A stretch of DNA of 64,000 nt from JABDKH01 sp963768565 (GTDB taxonomy: Bacteria; Bacteroidota; Rhodothermia; Rhodothermales; JABDKH01): the NCBI GenBank assembly GCA_963768565.1, contig CAVYIO010000007.1, forward strand, positions 62,001-126,000. The letters run 5' to 3'. Shown in pieces: positions 44,690-54,749 of this stretch (positions are counted from its first letter, which is position 1; every line of letters begins with the position of its first letter). The notes beneath the pieces were generated by a model. That model had not been told where the DNA came from, ran no database searches, and saw only the letters and a list, made by a program, of their open reading frames with translations. The translations under genes and the position numbers were made by a program.

Positions 44690-46423
44690 TCACGATTCAG
44701 ATTTGCGCTCGTCCTTGAGGCGACGATGCACTTCGGCATTTTCGAGCCACGGTTTGCGCTCGAAGTAGCTGCGCGTCATATCTCTCACCTTACCGGAGAG
44801 CAGAACAAGCGCCAACAGGTTGGGCAGAATAACAATTCCCAGCGCGACATCACCCAGCGTCCAGACGACCTGGAGAGACACCACGGCGCCGAAGAAGTGC
44901 ATACCGACGAAAGCGATCTTGTAGGGAAGAATTGCCCTGGGTCCGAACAGGTAGTTGGCACAGCGATCGCCATAGTAGCTCCACGAGATCGCCGTCGAGA
45001 TCGCGAACAGCAGCACGCTGATGAGCACAATGAAGCGACCCCACGTTCCAGGCAGGCCCCTTCTGAACCCGAGCATGGTGAGCGGAGCACCGCTTTCTAC
45101 CGCACTGCCGTACAGTCTCGACATCTCTGCTCCGTCCTCGCCGACCGCAACACCGAGTTGCGGCTTGATGCGACCCGTAAACGGCTTCTGCCGATCAACG
45201 TCGACATAGAGCATTTCGACAGCCACTTCGTGCCACGCGAACCGCACGCTGGAGTTCTGCATGCCGGCTTCGATCGGTACCTCGGCCGGCGCGTCTGCGG
45301 CCGACATGCGCTCGATGTTGCCGTTCGCATCCTCTTCGAGATACGAAATGTCTCCGGCTGCGAGCGTGAACTCTGTCGGCACGGCTTCCTTCCATACGCC
45401 GGTCATGATGATCACGAGCCCGGTGATCGTGCAGATCACGATCGTGTCGATAAAGGGTTCGAGCAGTGCGACGACGCCTTCGGATACGGGTTCGTCGGTT
45501 CGAGCCGCGGCGTGCGCGATAGGCGCTGAGCCTTGACCGGCCTCATTCGAAAACAGACCGCGGCGCACGCCCCACATCATCGTCGTCAGAATAGCCCCGA
45601 CGCCCGTACCTGCGACGCCCGCTGTGGGATTGAAGGCCTCCGCAAAGATCGTCGCGAACGCCGGCATGAGTGCATCGATGTTCGAAGCGATAATGATAAA
45701 CCCGCCCAGTACGTAGACGGCCGCCATGACCGGCGCGACAATACTCGTCACACGTCCGATACGGCGGATGCCACCGAGCACGACAGCTGCCACGATGCCG
45801 GCCGTAAGCAATCCGGTCACCCATGCTGGTATTCCGAACTCGGTGTTCATTGTGTCGGCCACCGTGTTGGCCTGCACGGCGTTACCGGTGAGGAAGGCCG
45901 TGAAACCGAGCATGATCGCGAAGAACACCGCGAGAGGCTTCCAGTGGCGCCCCAGCCCGCGCTCGATGTAGTACATCGGCCCGCCGGAGACCGTGCCGAC
46001 CAGACGGCCCGATTCGGTCTCAACCTCTCGGTAGTTCTGAGCCAGCGTGACCTCGCTGTACTTCGTCGCCATGCCGAGAAATGCCGTGATCCACATCCAG
46101 AACAAAGCACCCGGGCCGCCCCAGTGGATCGCGATCGCCACTCCGGCGATGTTGCCGATGCCGACCGTAGCCGACAGCGCGGTAGTCAGTGCCTGAAAAT
46201 GCGAAACGTCTCCGGGCTCGTTCGGATCGTCATATTTGCCCGACGTAACGGCGAACCCGTGTCCCAGCCGGCGAAGCTGTATGAAGCCCAGTCGCAGAGT
46301 GAGAAATACGCCGGTGCCCAGCAGTGCGATGACGACATACGGTATTTCCTCGCCCGCAACAGGGATACCCAGATTCCAGATGAAATCCTCCAGCCACGAA
46401 ACAATCGCTTCCAACCATTCCAT
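44690..46423 (-). CDS. AGCS family sodium:alanine/glycine symporter with a soluble insertion
   Basis: A 577-residue Na+-amino acid symporter. Family motifs are ALSATVGIGNIAGVAIAI, GGPGALFWMWITAFLGMATKYSEV, GPMYYIERGLG, and GLFSNEAGQGSAPIAHAAA. About 11 helices are predicted. Between the helix ending IIMTGVW (near residue 340) and the next helix (GRFIVLISVLLFA) lies a hydrophilic segment of about 110 residues that most AGCS proteins of about 450-480 residues do not have. It likely imports alanine or glycine. Confidence 0.9.
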   Translation of the reverse strand: MEWLEAIVSWLEDFIWNLGIPVAGEEIPYVVIALLGTGVFLTLRLGFIQLRRLGHGFAVTSGKYDDPNEPGDVSHFQALTTALSATVGIGNIAGVAIAIHWGGPGALFWMWITAFLGMATKYSEVTLAQNYREVETESGRLVGTVSGGPMYYIERGLGRHWKPLAVFFAIMLGFTAFLTGNAVQANTVADTMNTEFGIPAWVTGLLTAGIVAAVVLGGIRRIGRVTSIVAPVMAAVYVLGGFIIIASNIDALMPAFATIFAEAFNPTAGVAGTGVGAILTTMMWGVRRGLFSNEAGQGSAPIAHAAARTDEPVSEGVVALLEPFIDTIVICTITGLVIIMTGVWKEAVPTEFTLAAGDISYLEEDANGNIERMSAADAPAEVPIEAGMQNSSVRFAWHEVAVEMLYVDVDRQKPFTGRIKPQLGVAVGEDGAEMSRLYGSAVESGAPLTMLGFRRGLPGTWGRFIVLISVLLFAISTAISWSYYGDRCANYLFGPRAILPYKIAFVGMHFFGAVVSLQVVWTLGDVALGIVILPNLLALVLLSGKVRDMTRSYFERKPWLENAEVHRRLKDERKSES

Positions 46424-46588
46424 GCGGACATCCCTCGGTTAGCTTCAGAAGTGGACTAGCAGACGCCTCAGCACCGGAAAGAGTGGCTACCGCGGCACTC
46501 AGGCGTTACAGGAGCGAAGACAGATCGACGCAAAATATACAGACCTGTCAAGGGGCTATCAAACGAAGCCCCTTATTGTGTGCCGAAC

Positions 46589-47272
46589 CTAAAGCGTCGC
46601 GGGATCGACATCCACAAGCTGGCCCTTCATGAAAGCGAGCGTTCGGGCCGGGTAGGACTTGACCAGCCGGTAGTCGTGCGTTGCCATCAAAAGGGTCATT
46701 CCCTGTCGATGGAGACTGATCAAGAGCTTTAGCGTCTCATCCGCAACGGCCGGATCCAGGTTGCCCGTGGGCTCGTCCGCCAACAGGATCCATGGTTCGT
46801 TCGCGATTGCCCGCGCAATGACCACGCGCTGCTGTTCCCCACCCGACAACTCGTGCGGATAACGCCGCCGCTTGTGACTCAGGCCAACGCGCGACAACAC
46901 CTGCAACACCCTGTTCTTCACGACAGCGCCACTCTTTCCCGTCGCATACAGTGCAAATGCAACGTTGTCGAACACATTTCGATCGGGCAGCAGCTGGAAA
47001 TCCTGGAATACCACGCCGATCGACCGTCGCAGAAACGGAATCTCCTTCGGCTTTATCGAATCGCTCCGGTAGTCCCCAACCGACGTGACCCCGCTTTTGG
47101 GGACCAGGTCCATATAGAGCAATCGAAGCAGAGTTGTCTTTCCACTTCCGGTGGGACCGATGAGGTAGACCATCTCACCCCGTCCGATCTTGACGGACAG
47201 ATTGGCAAAGACGGTTCGCGATCCACCCTGCGGGAGCGGGTAGGATACCGTGACGTTCTTGAAATCAATCAC
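46589..47272 (-). CDS. ftsE: FtsE-like ABC transporter ATP-binding protein
   Basis: A 227-residue ATPase: Walker A GPTGSGKTTLL near residue 40, Q-loop GVVFQDFQLLP, signature LSGGEQQRVVIARAIA, Walker B ILLADEPTGNLDP and the switch MATHDYRLV. It best fits FtsE, the ATPase of FtsEX, which links cell division to septal peptidoglycan hydrolases; LolD/MacB-type ATPases are close relatives. No FtsX-like membrane gene is adjacent. The start is GTG 47272. It lies 78 bp upstream of the methyltransferase stop-side, on the same strand. Confidence 0.82.
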   Translation of the reverse strand: MIDFKNVTVSYPLPQGGSRTVFANLSVKIGRGEMVYLIGPTGSGKTTLLRLLYMDLVPKSGVTSVGDYRSDSIKPKEIPFLRRSIGVVFQDFQLLPDRNVFDNVAFALYATGKSGAVVKNRVLQVLSRVGLSHKRRRYPHELSGGEQQRVVIARAIANEPWILLADEPTGNLDPAVADETLKLLISLHRQGMTLLMATHDYRLVKSYPARTLAFMKGQLVDVDPATL

Positions 47273-47350
47273 GAGATGGGGAACTGCGCTGGTGGGAAAA
47301 CAACCTCCTCAATAGATCGAACAAAGTACCAACAATCATAAGAAGAAATG

Positions 47351-48119
47351 TCAGACCGCCTCCAGAATCCAGTGTACACGTTCGCTTGACCCGGTTGCAG
47401 GCTCCCGCGTGAAACCGTCAAGCGCAGCGATTACCAACCAGTCCGCGGGCGCGATCAGTGCACGCAACTCCTCCACAGCGTACGCCCTTTGCACGTGATG
47501 TTCGTGAAACTCACCGTTCCTCAGCGAAATGTCGAACGTTGTGTGATGAAGGTTCGTCTCTTCATCGAATCGGCTCTTTCTCGCGAAACAGCCTTCATCC
47601 GACTCGCCCGAGTCCTCAAAAGAGTCAACGTTGTTGAGTGAATTGGCCGGAGTACTTTGATCAAAGATGAACATGCCGCCTCGTCTCAGGTGGCGGCGTA
47701 CACTCGAGAGCATTCTATTGATTTCGGCTCTGGCAACGAGGTAGTTGATACCGTCGTAAAGCAGCAGTGCGATATCGAACTGATCTTCGAGTGTGAGGTC
47801 ACGGAAATCGGCCACCTGGCACTGAACCGGCGCACCGTGTTTGGTCATCTTGCGGCGGGCCACGTCGATCATCGCCGGTGAAGCGTCGGTGGCCATGTAG
47901 CGGTACGACGCCAGAGTAGTCAGTTCGACGGCCAGACTGCCGGTCCCGCAACCCAGTTCGAGCACATCTCGCGCATCGGGCCGATAGGTTCGGATCGAGT
48001 GAGAGGATATACTCCGCCCAGTGCACGTAGTCGACGTGCTCCATCACCGCGTCGTACACCGACGCGAGCGCCGCGTAGGGCTCAACATCGGCAGGTCTTG
48101 TAGACCCTTCCTCACTCAT
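47351..48119 (-). pseudogene. Class I SAM-dependent methyltransferase, frameshifted
   Basis: A small-molecule methyltransferase of about 255 residues once repaired. The first frame (ATG 48119) gives YAALASVYDAVMEHVDYVHWAEYILSL; the second gives YRPDARDVLELGCGTGSLAVELTT (SAM motif I), then MFIFDQSTP and a C-terminal half with AYAVEELRALI. One extra base near 47993-48000 separates them; dropping it gives LSLIRTYRPDARDVLELGCG. Substrate is unknown. The start overlaps the stop of pdxA by 8 bp, so it belongs to the pdxA operon. Confidence 0.85.
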
Positions 48120-49164
48120 TGGCGGCAGGCGTGCCTGACGCGTGCGACCGCCGCCGCGCCACATCGGTCGCCACATACAGTGCCGTCCGGAGGCTGTCGG
48201 GCTGAGCCTTGCCCTTGCCGGCAATGTCAAATGCGGTTCCGTGATCCGGAGAAGTGCGGATGATCGGAAGACCCGCCGTGAAGTTCACGCCACTATTGAA
48301 GGTCAACGTCTTGAACGGGACAAGTCCTTGATCGTGATACATCGCAAGGACCGCGTCCGTCGACATGTACGCGCGAGTGCCGAAAAACCCGTCCGCCGCG
48401 TGGGGCCCGAAAACCAGATAGCCTTCCGCGATCGCCTTCTCGATGGCCGGAATGATCGTCTCCTTTTCCTCGCGTCCGAGAACTCCTCCCTCGCCGGCAT
48501 GAGGATTCAGTCCCAGAATCGAAATCTTGGGCCGCTCCACACCAAAATCCACTTTCAGGCTCGCCGAAATGACTCGGATCTTCTCCAGAATCGACTCCTG
48601 TGTGATTTTTTCCGGTACATCTCCAACCGGGAGATGCGCCGTGACGAGACCGACCCGCAGATTGTCCGACACCATCATCATTGTGAAGCTCTCGGTACCG
48701 GTCAGGCTGGCGATGTATTCCGTGTGACCCGGAAAGCTGAAGCCAGCCAGATGGATCGCCTCCTTCGAGATCGGCGCCGTCACCATGGCGTCCGCTTCAC
48801 CACCAAGGCAGAGACGTACCGCACGTTCGACAGACAGCATAGCCAGGCGGCCCGACGTCGCCGTGACCTTTCCAAACTCGACGGTCGGTTTCTCTTCCGG
48901 AACGACATCGAGAACAGTGATCCGCCCGCTGGTGTCGGGATGGATGGACAGACTGAAATCGCGGAGGCCCAGGCTGTCCATATGTTGTCGAACAACCGCT
49001 GCGGAGCCGACTACAAAGGCATCGATGTATCGGCCGAGTCGAGCATCGGAGAGCGAGCGAATGATGACCTCCGGCCCGATGCCGTTCGAGTCGCCCATCG
49101 TCACGGCGATCCGTGGTCGATCTGCCGGTTCAGCGCTGCTTTCTTTTCTCTTCAGCACGGCCAA
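48112..49164 (-). CDS. pdxA: 4-hydroxythreonine-4-phosphate dehydrogenase
   Basis: A 350-residue PdxA that oxidises 4-phosphohydroxy-L-threonine in de novo PLP synthesis (DXP-dependent route, with PdxJ). Motifs: AVTMGDSNGIGPEV, VTAPISKEAIHLAG, FPGHTEYIA, LGLNPHAGEGG with a metal His, and MYHDQGLVPFK with the second. Start is TTG 49164 or GTG 49158; no ATG fits. It lies 2 bp downstream of pepA and overlaps the methyltransferase, indicating one transcript. Confidence 0.95.
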   Translation of the reverse strand: MAVLKRKESSAEPADRPRIAVTMGDSNGIGPEVIIRSLSDARLGRYIDAFVVGSAAVVRQHMDSLGLRDFSLSIHPDTSGRITVLDVVPEEKPTVEFGKVTATSGRLAMLSVERAVRLCLGGEADAMVTAPISKEAIHLAGFSFPGHTEYIASLTGTESFTMMMVSDNLRVGLVTAHLPVGDVPEKITQESILEKIRVISASLKVDFGVERPKISILGLNPHAGEGGVLGREEKETIIPAIEKAIAEGYLVFGPHAADGFFGTRAYMSTDAVLAMYHDQGLVPFKTLTFNSGVNFTAGLPIIRTSPDHGTAFDIAGKGKAQPDSLRTALYVATDVARRRSHASGTPAANE

Positions 49165-49166
49165 AT

Positions 49167-50660
49167 CTACTTCTGAGCCAGGGCCACAAACTCACGAAGG
49201 TACTCGACGATCAGCCGGACACCGAAGCCGGTACCTCCGACCGAATGATACCCTCGAGCCGACTTCAAGAACGAAGGTCCCGCGATATCAACGTGAATCC
49301 AGGGATAGTCGGTAAAGCGTTCCAGAAATTTGCCAGCCGTGATCGAACCTGCCTCTCTACCGCCAACATTCTTCATGTCGGCCACGTCGCTTTTGAGCTG
49401 CTCGGCATAGTGGTCGAACATGGGAAGCGGGTGTACCGGGTCCCCACAGCGCTCACCCGCGCGAACCATGGCGTCGGTTCTTTCCGGGGCGCCGTCATCC
49501 TGGTTCGTCATTACGGCGGCTACGCCACTACCCAGCGCCACGACGGCCGCACCTGTTAACGTGGCCAGATCAACGACGAGTCGCGGGTTATACGTCTTGG
49601 CGTACGACAGGGCGTCCGCGAGAATCATCCGTCCCTCGGCGTCCGTGTTCAAGACCTCAACCGTCAATCCTGAATGCATCTTGATGACGTCACCGGGAAC
49701 GTACGCGTTCTCGCCCGGGCGGTTGTCCGTTGCGGGGATCATCGCGATAACGTACACGGGTAGGTCAAGCCGCGCAATGGCCTCCATCGCTGCGATAACC
49801 GCGGCCGCCCCGGCCATATCGGACTTCATCAGGTCCATCGAATCCTTCGTCGGCTTCAGCGACAGGCCTCCGGTATCAAAGACGACGCCTTTTCCTACCA
49901 GCACGATCGGCTTGGCGTTGACCGCATTTTCCGGCTGCCACTCCATGATCGTGAACGTGGGTGGTTCGATCGAGCCCAGGTTGACAGCCAGCAGCCCACC
50001 CATTCCCTCCTCGGTGATCAGCGCCTTGTCCCAGACCGACACCTCGAATCCGTGCTTCTTGCCGAGCCTCTCGATTTCCTTTGACAGCAGGGTCGGCGTC
50101 TTGTCATTCGGCGACAGGTTCACGAGATCTCGTGCCGTGGACACCGCCTCCGCAACAATCCGCCCGCGCTCCGCTCCACGGCGCGCCGGCTTGTCATTCG
50201 ACTCCGCATGAACCACGAGCCGCTGTACCTCGTGACCATCATCGGCGGCAGTCTTGTACTTTCTGAAACGATACGAGCCCAGTACAAAACCTTCTACCAA
50301 CGCCTGACTTGCCGCTTCGGTAGCCAGCTCCGTTTCCGGAAGTCCCACCGCCACCGTGTCAACCTTGAATCGCGAAGCAGCGGCTGCGCCCGCAGCCGAT
50401 AGCTTGCGAAGCGACTCCAACGAAACGGCATCGGCGGAACCAAGTCCCAGAAACGTTACACGCCTGGACTGAAAACCGCTCAGGTAAACCGTAACCAATT
50501 CATCTTCGGCGCCCTTGAAATCTTCGGCCGCCAACAGGCCAGTCTCGTCGTCACCGACGACAGCCTCTACCACTCGGTCCCGATCATCCTCGGTAACGGG
50601 TAGCAGAATCAGATCCACATCGAGTTCGTGGAGATCTATGGTTGTGACAGAAACCTTCAT
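49167..50660 (-). CDS. pepA: Leucyl aminopeptidase, M17 family
   Basis: A 497-residue cytosolic aminopeptidase with two catalytic metals. Its C-terminal catalytic domain has VGKGVVFDTGGLSLKPT, KSDMAGAAAVIAAM, NRPGENAYVPGDV and the M17 signature NTDAEGRMILADAL. The N-terminal domain of about 170 residues is typical. It releases N-terminal residues from peptides; some homologues also bind DNA. It starts at ATG 50660, immediately after the nrnA stop codon. Confidence 0.95.
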   Translation of the reverse strand: MKVSVTTIDLHELDVDLILLPVTEDDRDRVVEAVVGDDETGLLAAEDFKGAEDELVTVYLSGFQSRRVTFLGLGSADAVSLESLRKLSAAGAAAASRFKVDTVAVGLPETELATEAASQALVEGFVLGSYRFRKYKTAADDGHEVQRLVVHAESNDKPARRGAERGRIVAEAVSTARDLVNLSPNDKTPTLLSKEIERLGKKHGFEVSVWDKALITEEGMGGLLAVNLGSIEPPTFTIMEWQPENAVNAKPIVLVGKGVVFDTGGLSLKPTKDSMDLMKSDMAGAAAVIAAMEAIARLDLPVYVIAMIPATDNRPGENAYVPGDVIKMHSGLTVEVLNTDAEGRMILADALSYAKTYNPRLVVDLATLTGAAVVALGSGVAAVMTNQDDGAPERTDAMVRAGERCGDPVHPLPMFDHYAEQLKSDVADMKNVGGREAGSITAGKFLERFTDYPWIHVDIAGPSFLKSARGYHSVGGTGFGVRLIVEYLREFVALAQK

Positions 50661-51734
50661 CTATCGAGTATCCCTTGCTTTCTCTTCCATCAGAGTTGAC
50701 AGGTAGGAGCGGTCCTCCGGGGTCAGATCATCCAGATCTGCGCCCTTTGAATCCCACCCCGCGAATCGTTCGGTCAGCGATACGACCTTCTTGATGGCGT
50801 GGTCCACATCCATGCGCACAAAGGCACCCGATGCCATGCGGTGACCGCCTCCACCCAGCGACCGCGCCCAGTCGTGTACATGGACCGTTCCCTTGGACCG
50901 GAAGCTGACCTTGGTGCCGGCTTCAGTCTCGAAGAACAGTAGCGCGACTTCCACGCCGTCGATTGAGAGGACGTAGTTGACAAGGCCTTCCGTGTCGTCG
51001 CGATCCGCCCCGGCCTCCTGCAACATATGTTTCGAGATGACCATGTACCCGAGGCGGCCGCCATAACGCAGCGTTGCCGTCGCCAGCGACGCGCTCAACA
51101 GTCGAAGCGAACCCAGCGTACGCGTATCGTACAGTCGCTGGTGAATGTCTTCCACCCTCAGGCCACCGGAATCAATCAGCGTCGCCGTCACCCGATGCAC
51201 GGACGACGACATGTTGCTGAAGCGAAACGATCCGGTGTCCGTCATGATCGCCACGTACAGACTTGTCGCGAGCTCGGCATCCAGAAGCTCGACCTCTCTC
51301 TCCTCGATAATCTCAAATACAAGCTGCCCGGTGGATGACGCGGTCTCGCGCACGTACTCGTGGTCGAACCACGACTCCGCGTACGGGTGGTGGTCGATCA
51401 GCAATTTGATCGCCGGAGCGTTGCGAACAGGCTCGCCAAGCGTCCCGAGACGATCCTCCGTGTTCGTATCCACAACGGCAATCACGTCGGCCGCCATGAT
51501 TTCCTCCCGTTGTGCGATACTGCCGTCGAAAATGACAATGTCGTCGGCTCCGGGAAGCCATTCGAGATTCCGCGCCGGCGAATCGGCGTTGATCATCAAC
51601 ACCTGCTTGCCAAGCTTCGTCAGCAATCGACCCAGCGCCAATTGCGATCCGATCGCATCCCCGTCGGGGCGAGTGTGCGTCGTGATCACAAACCGGTCGA
51701 ACCGATCGATCAGTGCGTTGGTGGAATCAACCAT
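50661..51734 (-). CDS. nrnA: Bifunctional oligoribonuclease/PAP phosphatase NrnA
   Basis: A DHH-DHHA1 phosphoesterase (357 residues) that degrades nanoRNA and dephosphorylates pAp. Metal motifs: TTHTRPDGDAIGSQLALG, VVDTN, LIDHHPYAESW and IMTDTGSFRF; the DHHA1 domain ends with LGGGGHRMASGAFV. It starts at ATG 51734 and ends flush with the pepA start. It takes the place of Orn in this lineage. Confidence 0.93.
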   Translation of the reverse strand: MVDSTNALIDRFDRFVITTHTRPDGDAIGSQLALGRLLTKLGKQVLMINADSPARNLEWLPGADDIVIFDGSIAQREEIMAADVIAVVDTNTEDRLGTLGEPVRNAPAIKLLIDHHPYAESWFDHEYVRETASSTGQLVFEIIEEREVELLDAELATSLYVAIMTDTGSFRFSNMSSSVHRVTATLIDSGGLRVEDIHQRLYDTRTLGSLRLLSASLATATLRYGGRLGYMVISKHMLQEAGADRDDTEGLVNYVLSIDGVEVALLFFETEAGTKVSFRSKGTVHVHDWARSLGGGGHRMASGAFVRMDVDHAIKKVVSLTERFAGWDSKGADLDDLTPEDRSYLSTLMEEKARDTR

Positions 51735-51857
51735 TCGGAAGGAATTTTGGTGGAAGCCTTGCTAACGCCATTCCAGGTGCTAAGGTCCATTACCGACCTC
51801 CCCTTGATGCCAGACGGGGCCCCCGTCATCACCCGCAGCAGGAAGCACGACCCGCAC

Positions 51858-53142
51858 TTATGAAGATCGCTTGGCGCCCTTCAGGCCCTTGATAGAGCCG
51901 GCCGACAACAGGTTGACGTCATATGAGCGAACACGGGCTTTCGTGTCCTTATGACGTGCGAGTGCCTGCTCGATCAGATGCGTCACCAGATCTGGAAAGG
52001 TCATTCCCTCGGGTTCCCAGAGATAGAACGCAAACGAACCGGGTATCGTGTTCACCTCGTTGAAGTAAACGCTGTCCGAGGCTTCGTCAATCAGAAAGTC
52101 GATTCGAACAACGCCGGAGCAATCGTGCAGCCTGAAGATCTTCTCGGCGAGCGTTCTGATCTCGGTTTCCATCGCCGCTGGAAGTGGCGCGGGTATGATC
52201 CGGTCCAGAGAAGCCATGCCCCGCGCGCCGGACTTGCTGCCGACCCGTTGCGGCCTTACCGCGTCCCCCACCTCGCTGGTACTTGTCGGCGAATGTCAGG
52301 AGCTCCTCGGGACTGGAGCGAACAGGTTGCTCCAGCGCACTTAGCCGAATGGAATCCGCAGATCCCAGCACCGAGCAGTTAATCTCTTTGAGTTGCTCGA
52401 CGGCACGTTCGACGATCACTTTGGAGTCGTATCTGAACGCGTCCTCGATTGCGGAGTCAAGGGATGTACGGTCGCGTGCCATGGCGATCCCGATCGACGA
52501 ACCAAGACGTGCGGGCTTGATCATCGCAGGAACCCCGATGTCCCGTACGATTCGATCAAGACATGCTTCCTCGTTCTCGGTCCACTCGTCCTCGCGCAAG
52601 CCGATGAACTCGACGACAGGAATCCCTGCGGCACGACTCAAAACTTTCGACAGAACCTTGTCCATCCCCAGTGACGATCCAAGTACGCCACTGCCTGCGT
52701 ACGGCACCCCGAACATCTCGCACAGACCCTGCACTCCACCGTCTTCACCCGACCCGCCATGAAAAGCTGGAAGGACAACATCGATCAAGATGGACGGACC
52801 GGGCTTCGTGAACCATCCCGCTTTCCTGACAGGAACCAGTGCCAACCGTCCTCCACCCGCCGGATCGAGATGCACCCGTATCGCACGCGCGCGCAGGTCG
52901 TCCAGGTCCGAATAAGCATCAAGTTCGAGAACAACGGAACCGGTGAACCACGCACCGTCTTTCCCTACGTACACTCCGACCGGTTCGAATCGCCGCCGAT
53001 CCATCGCGGCGATGGCCTGATGGGCCGAGATGACAGACACCTCGTGTTCGGGCGACACCCCACCAAAAAGAACGCCAACACGTATTCGGTCCAAAACTCG
53101 TAGATCTCTTGATTCAGGCTTCAGATTCCACAAAACGGCCAC
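51858..53142 (-). pseudogene. ddl: D-alanine--D-alanine ligase, frameshifted
   Basis: An ATP-grasp ligase for the D-Ala-D-Ala dipeptide of peptidoglycan. The first frame has RVGVLFGGVSPEHEVSVISA, LPAFHGGSGEDGGVQGLCEM, MDKVLSKVL, and VPAMIKPARLGSSIGI; it loses sense after FADKYQRGG. The second frame continues with DRIIPAPLPAAMETEIR, CSGVVRIDFL and YFNEVNTIPGS, the metal-binding end of the enzyme. The break is a run of five C at 52265-52269 (plus strand); four would restore GGDAVRPQRVGSKSG. A homopolymer miscall is the likely cause because this gene should be essential. Start is uncertain: GTG 53142 overlaps pyrC by 29 bp, and TTG 53094 is a plausible alternative. Confidence 0.92.
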
Positions 53143-54406
53143 GGTTGTACACGGCCCACGCCTTGCCTACCAGCTCTGTGCCGACAAACGGCGTGTTGTG
53201 GCTCTTGGACTTTATGTGTCTATCCTCAAACCGCCATCTCGTCGAATCATCAAAGATCGTGAGATTCGCCGCCTCTCCCACAGAGACCGACGGTACGGGC
53301 AGACGCAGGATCTGGCGCGGCGCGACAATAATCTTCTGGAGTGCCGCTTCGAGCGACAGCACGCCACTGGCGACGAGCTCTCTCACGATAAGCCCCCAGG
53401 CGGTCTCGAGGCCTATGATCCCGAACGGAGCGGCGACAAACTCCACCTCCTTTTCAAACGATGCGTGAGGAGCATGATCGGTGCAGATGGCGTCGATCGT
53501 CCCGTCGCGCAACCCCTCCTTCATTGCCGCCACATCTTCGGCCGTACGCAGCGGCGGATGCATCTTGGTGTTCGTCGAATACTCGGTTGCATCGACACTC
53601 GAATCGGTCAGCGAAAAGTGATGCGTGCAGACCTCGGCGGTAACGTTCACCCCGTCGCGCTTGGCGCGGCGCACAAGTTCAACGGCCTTCGCAGTCGATA
53701 TGTGCGCGACGTGCACCGAACCCCCCGTGAATTCGGCGATCAGTATGTCGCGCGCAATCATGACCTCCTCCGCCAGTCCGGGTATCCCGGTAACTCCAAG
53801 GCGCGTTGCCACCTCCCCTTCGTTCATGTGGCCATCCCGGTTGAGCGTCAGATCCTCCATATGGTTTATGACGGGCCTGTCGACCATAGAACTGTACTCC
53901 AGTGCGAGCCGCATCAGACCCGAATTCTGAACTGGAGAGCCATCATCGCTGAAGGCGACCGCGCCTCCGTCTACAAGGTCCGCCATCTCGGACAGCTGCT
54001 TACCCGCACGGTCCTTGGAGACACACGCGATCGGGTGCACATCCACGGCCAGATTCTCCGCCCGCTCTATGATAAACTCGACGACGTCGCGCGTGTGGAT
54101 CGGAGGCTCCGTATTTGGCATGCAGGCCACCGCCGTAAAGCCACCGAAGGCCGCCGCAGCACATCCCGTCGCGATCGTCTCCTTGTACTCAAAACCCGGT
54201 TCGCGAAGATGAACATGCATGTCCATCCAGCCAGGCGAAATCAGTTTGTCTGTGCAATCGTATACGGGACTGCCGTTCGGATCCAGACCCCGACCAATCG
54301 TCGTGATTTTTCCCCCGCGGATCTCTACGTCGGCGTCCTTGCGTTCGCCAGACACTGGATCAATAACTGAGCCCCCTCTGAGCAAGAGGTCCGGAGCCTC
54401 GGTCAT
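53114..54406 (-). CDS. pyrC: Dihydroorotase
   Basis: A 430-residue amidohydrolase that closes carbamoyl-aspartate to dihydroorotate in pyrimidine synthesis. Metal motifs: LISPGWMDMHVHLREPGFEYKE, ATGCAAAAFGGFTAVACMPNT, HMEDL, VHVAHISTAKAVELV and ICTDHAPHASFEKE. The ATG is at 54406. It is the first gene of the leftward pyrC-ddl group; pyrC and ddl overlap. Type I (zinc, long) class by length. Confidence 0.95.
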   Translation of the reverse strand: MTEAPDLLLRGGSVIDPVSGERKDADVEIRGGKITTIGRGLDPNGSPVYDCTDKLISPGWMDMHVHLREPGFEYKETIATGCAAAAFGGFTAVACMPNTEPPIHTRDVVEFIIERAENLAVDVHPIACVSKDRAGKQLSEMADLVDGGAVAFSDDGSPVQNSGLMRLALEYSSMVDRPVINHMEDLTLNRDGHMNEGEVATRLGVTGIPGLAEEVMIARDILIAEFTGGSVHVAHISTAKAVELVRRAKRDGVNVTAEVCTHHFSLTDSSVDATEYSTNTKMHPPLRTAEDVAAMKEGLRDGTIDAICTDHAPHASFEKEVEFVAAPFGIIGLETAWGLIVRELVASGVLSLEAALQKIIVAPRQILRLPVPSVSVGEAANLTIFDDSTRWRFEDRHIKSKSHNTPFVGTELVGKAWAVYNRGRFVESEA

Positions 54407-54749
54407 CGCTTCATCCTCCTACATTAATCGTTCGCAACACCGCCACTGACAGGCAAATCTAATGAGACACTCTCGTCGCCTGTGGCCGACATCCGATTGT
54501 TCTCTATGAATTCCGCGGGCGATGCCAGACCGAATACGGCCGCGCCAATCCGATTCAAGCAGGTTACGGCCATTCGCCCGGTGTGAAGCCATGTCGCTGG
54601 GCCGATCCGTGTGATCGGACTGCTGGCAGAGCGCCGTTGCCCTCTACAATAGCATCCCGGGCTCGCACGCCGGCCAGGAGTTTTCTGTAACTGCGGACAA
54701 GCGTGTATTTTAGAGCCGCGACCAACGAAGGCAAACGAACGGAAGATGC
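54407..54749. other. Divergent intergenic region between pyrC and alr
   Basis: About 340 bp that should contain the promoters of pyrC (leftward) and alr (rightward). A minus-strand frame runs across it but has no recognisable protein character. I see no repeat, RNA gene or PyrR-type attenuator. Confidence 0.4.
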
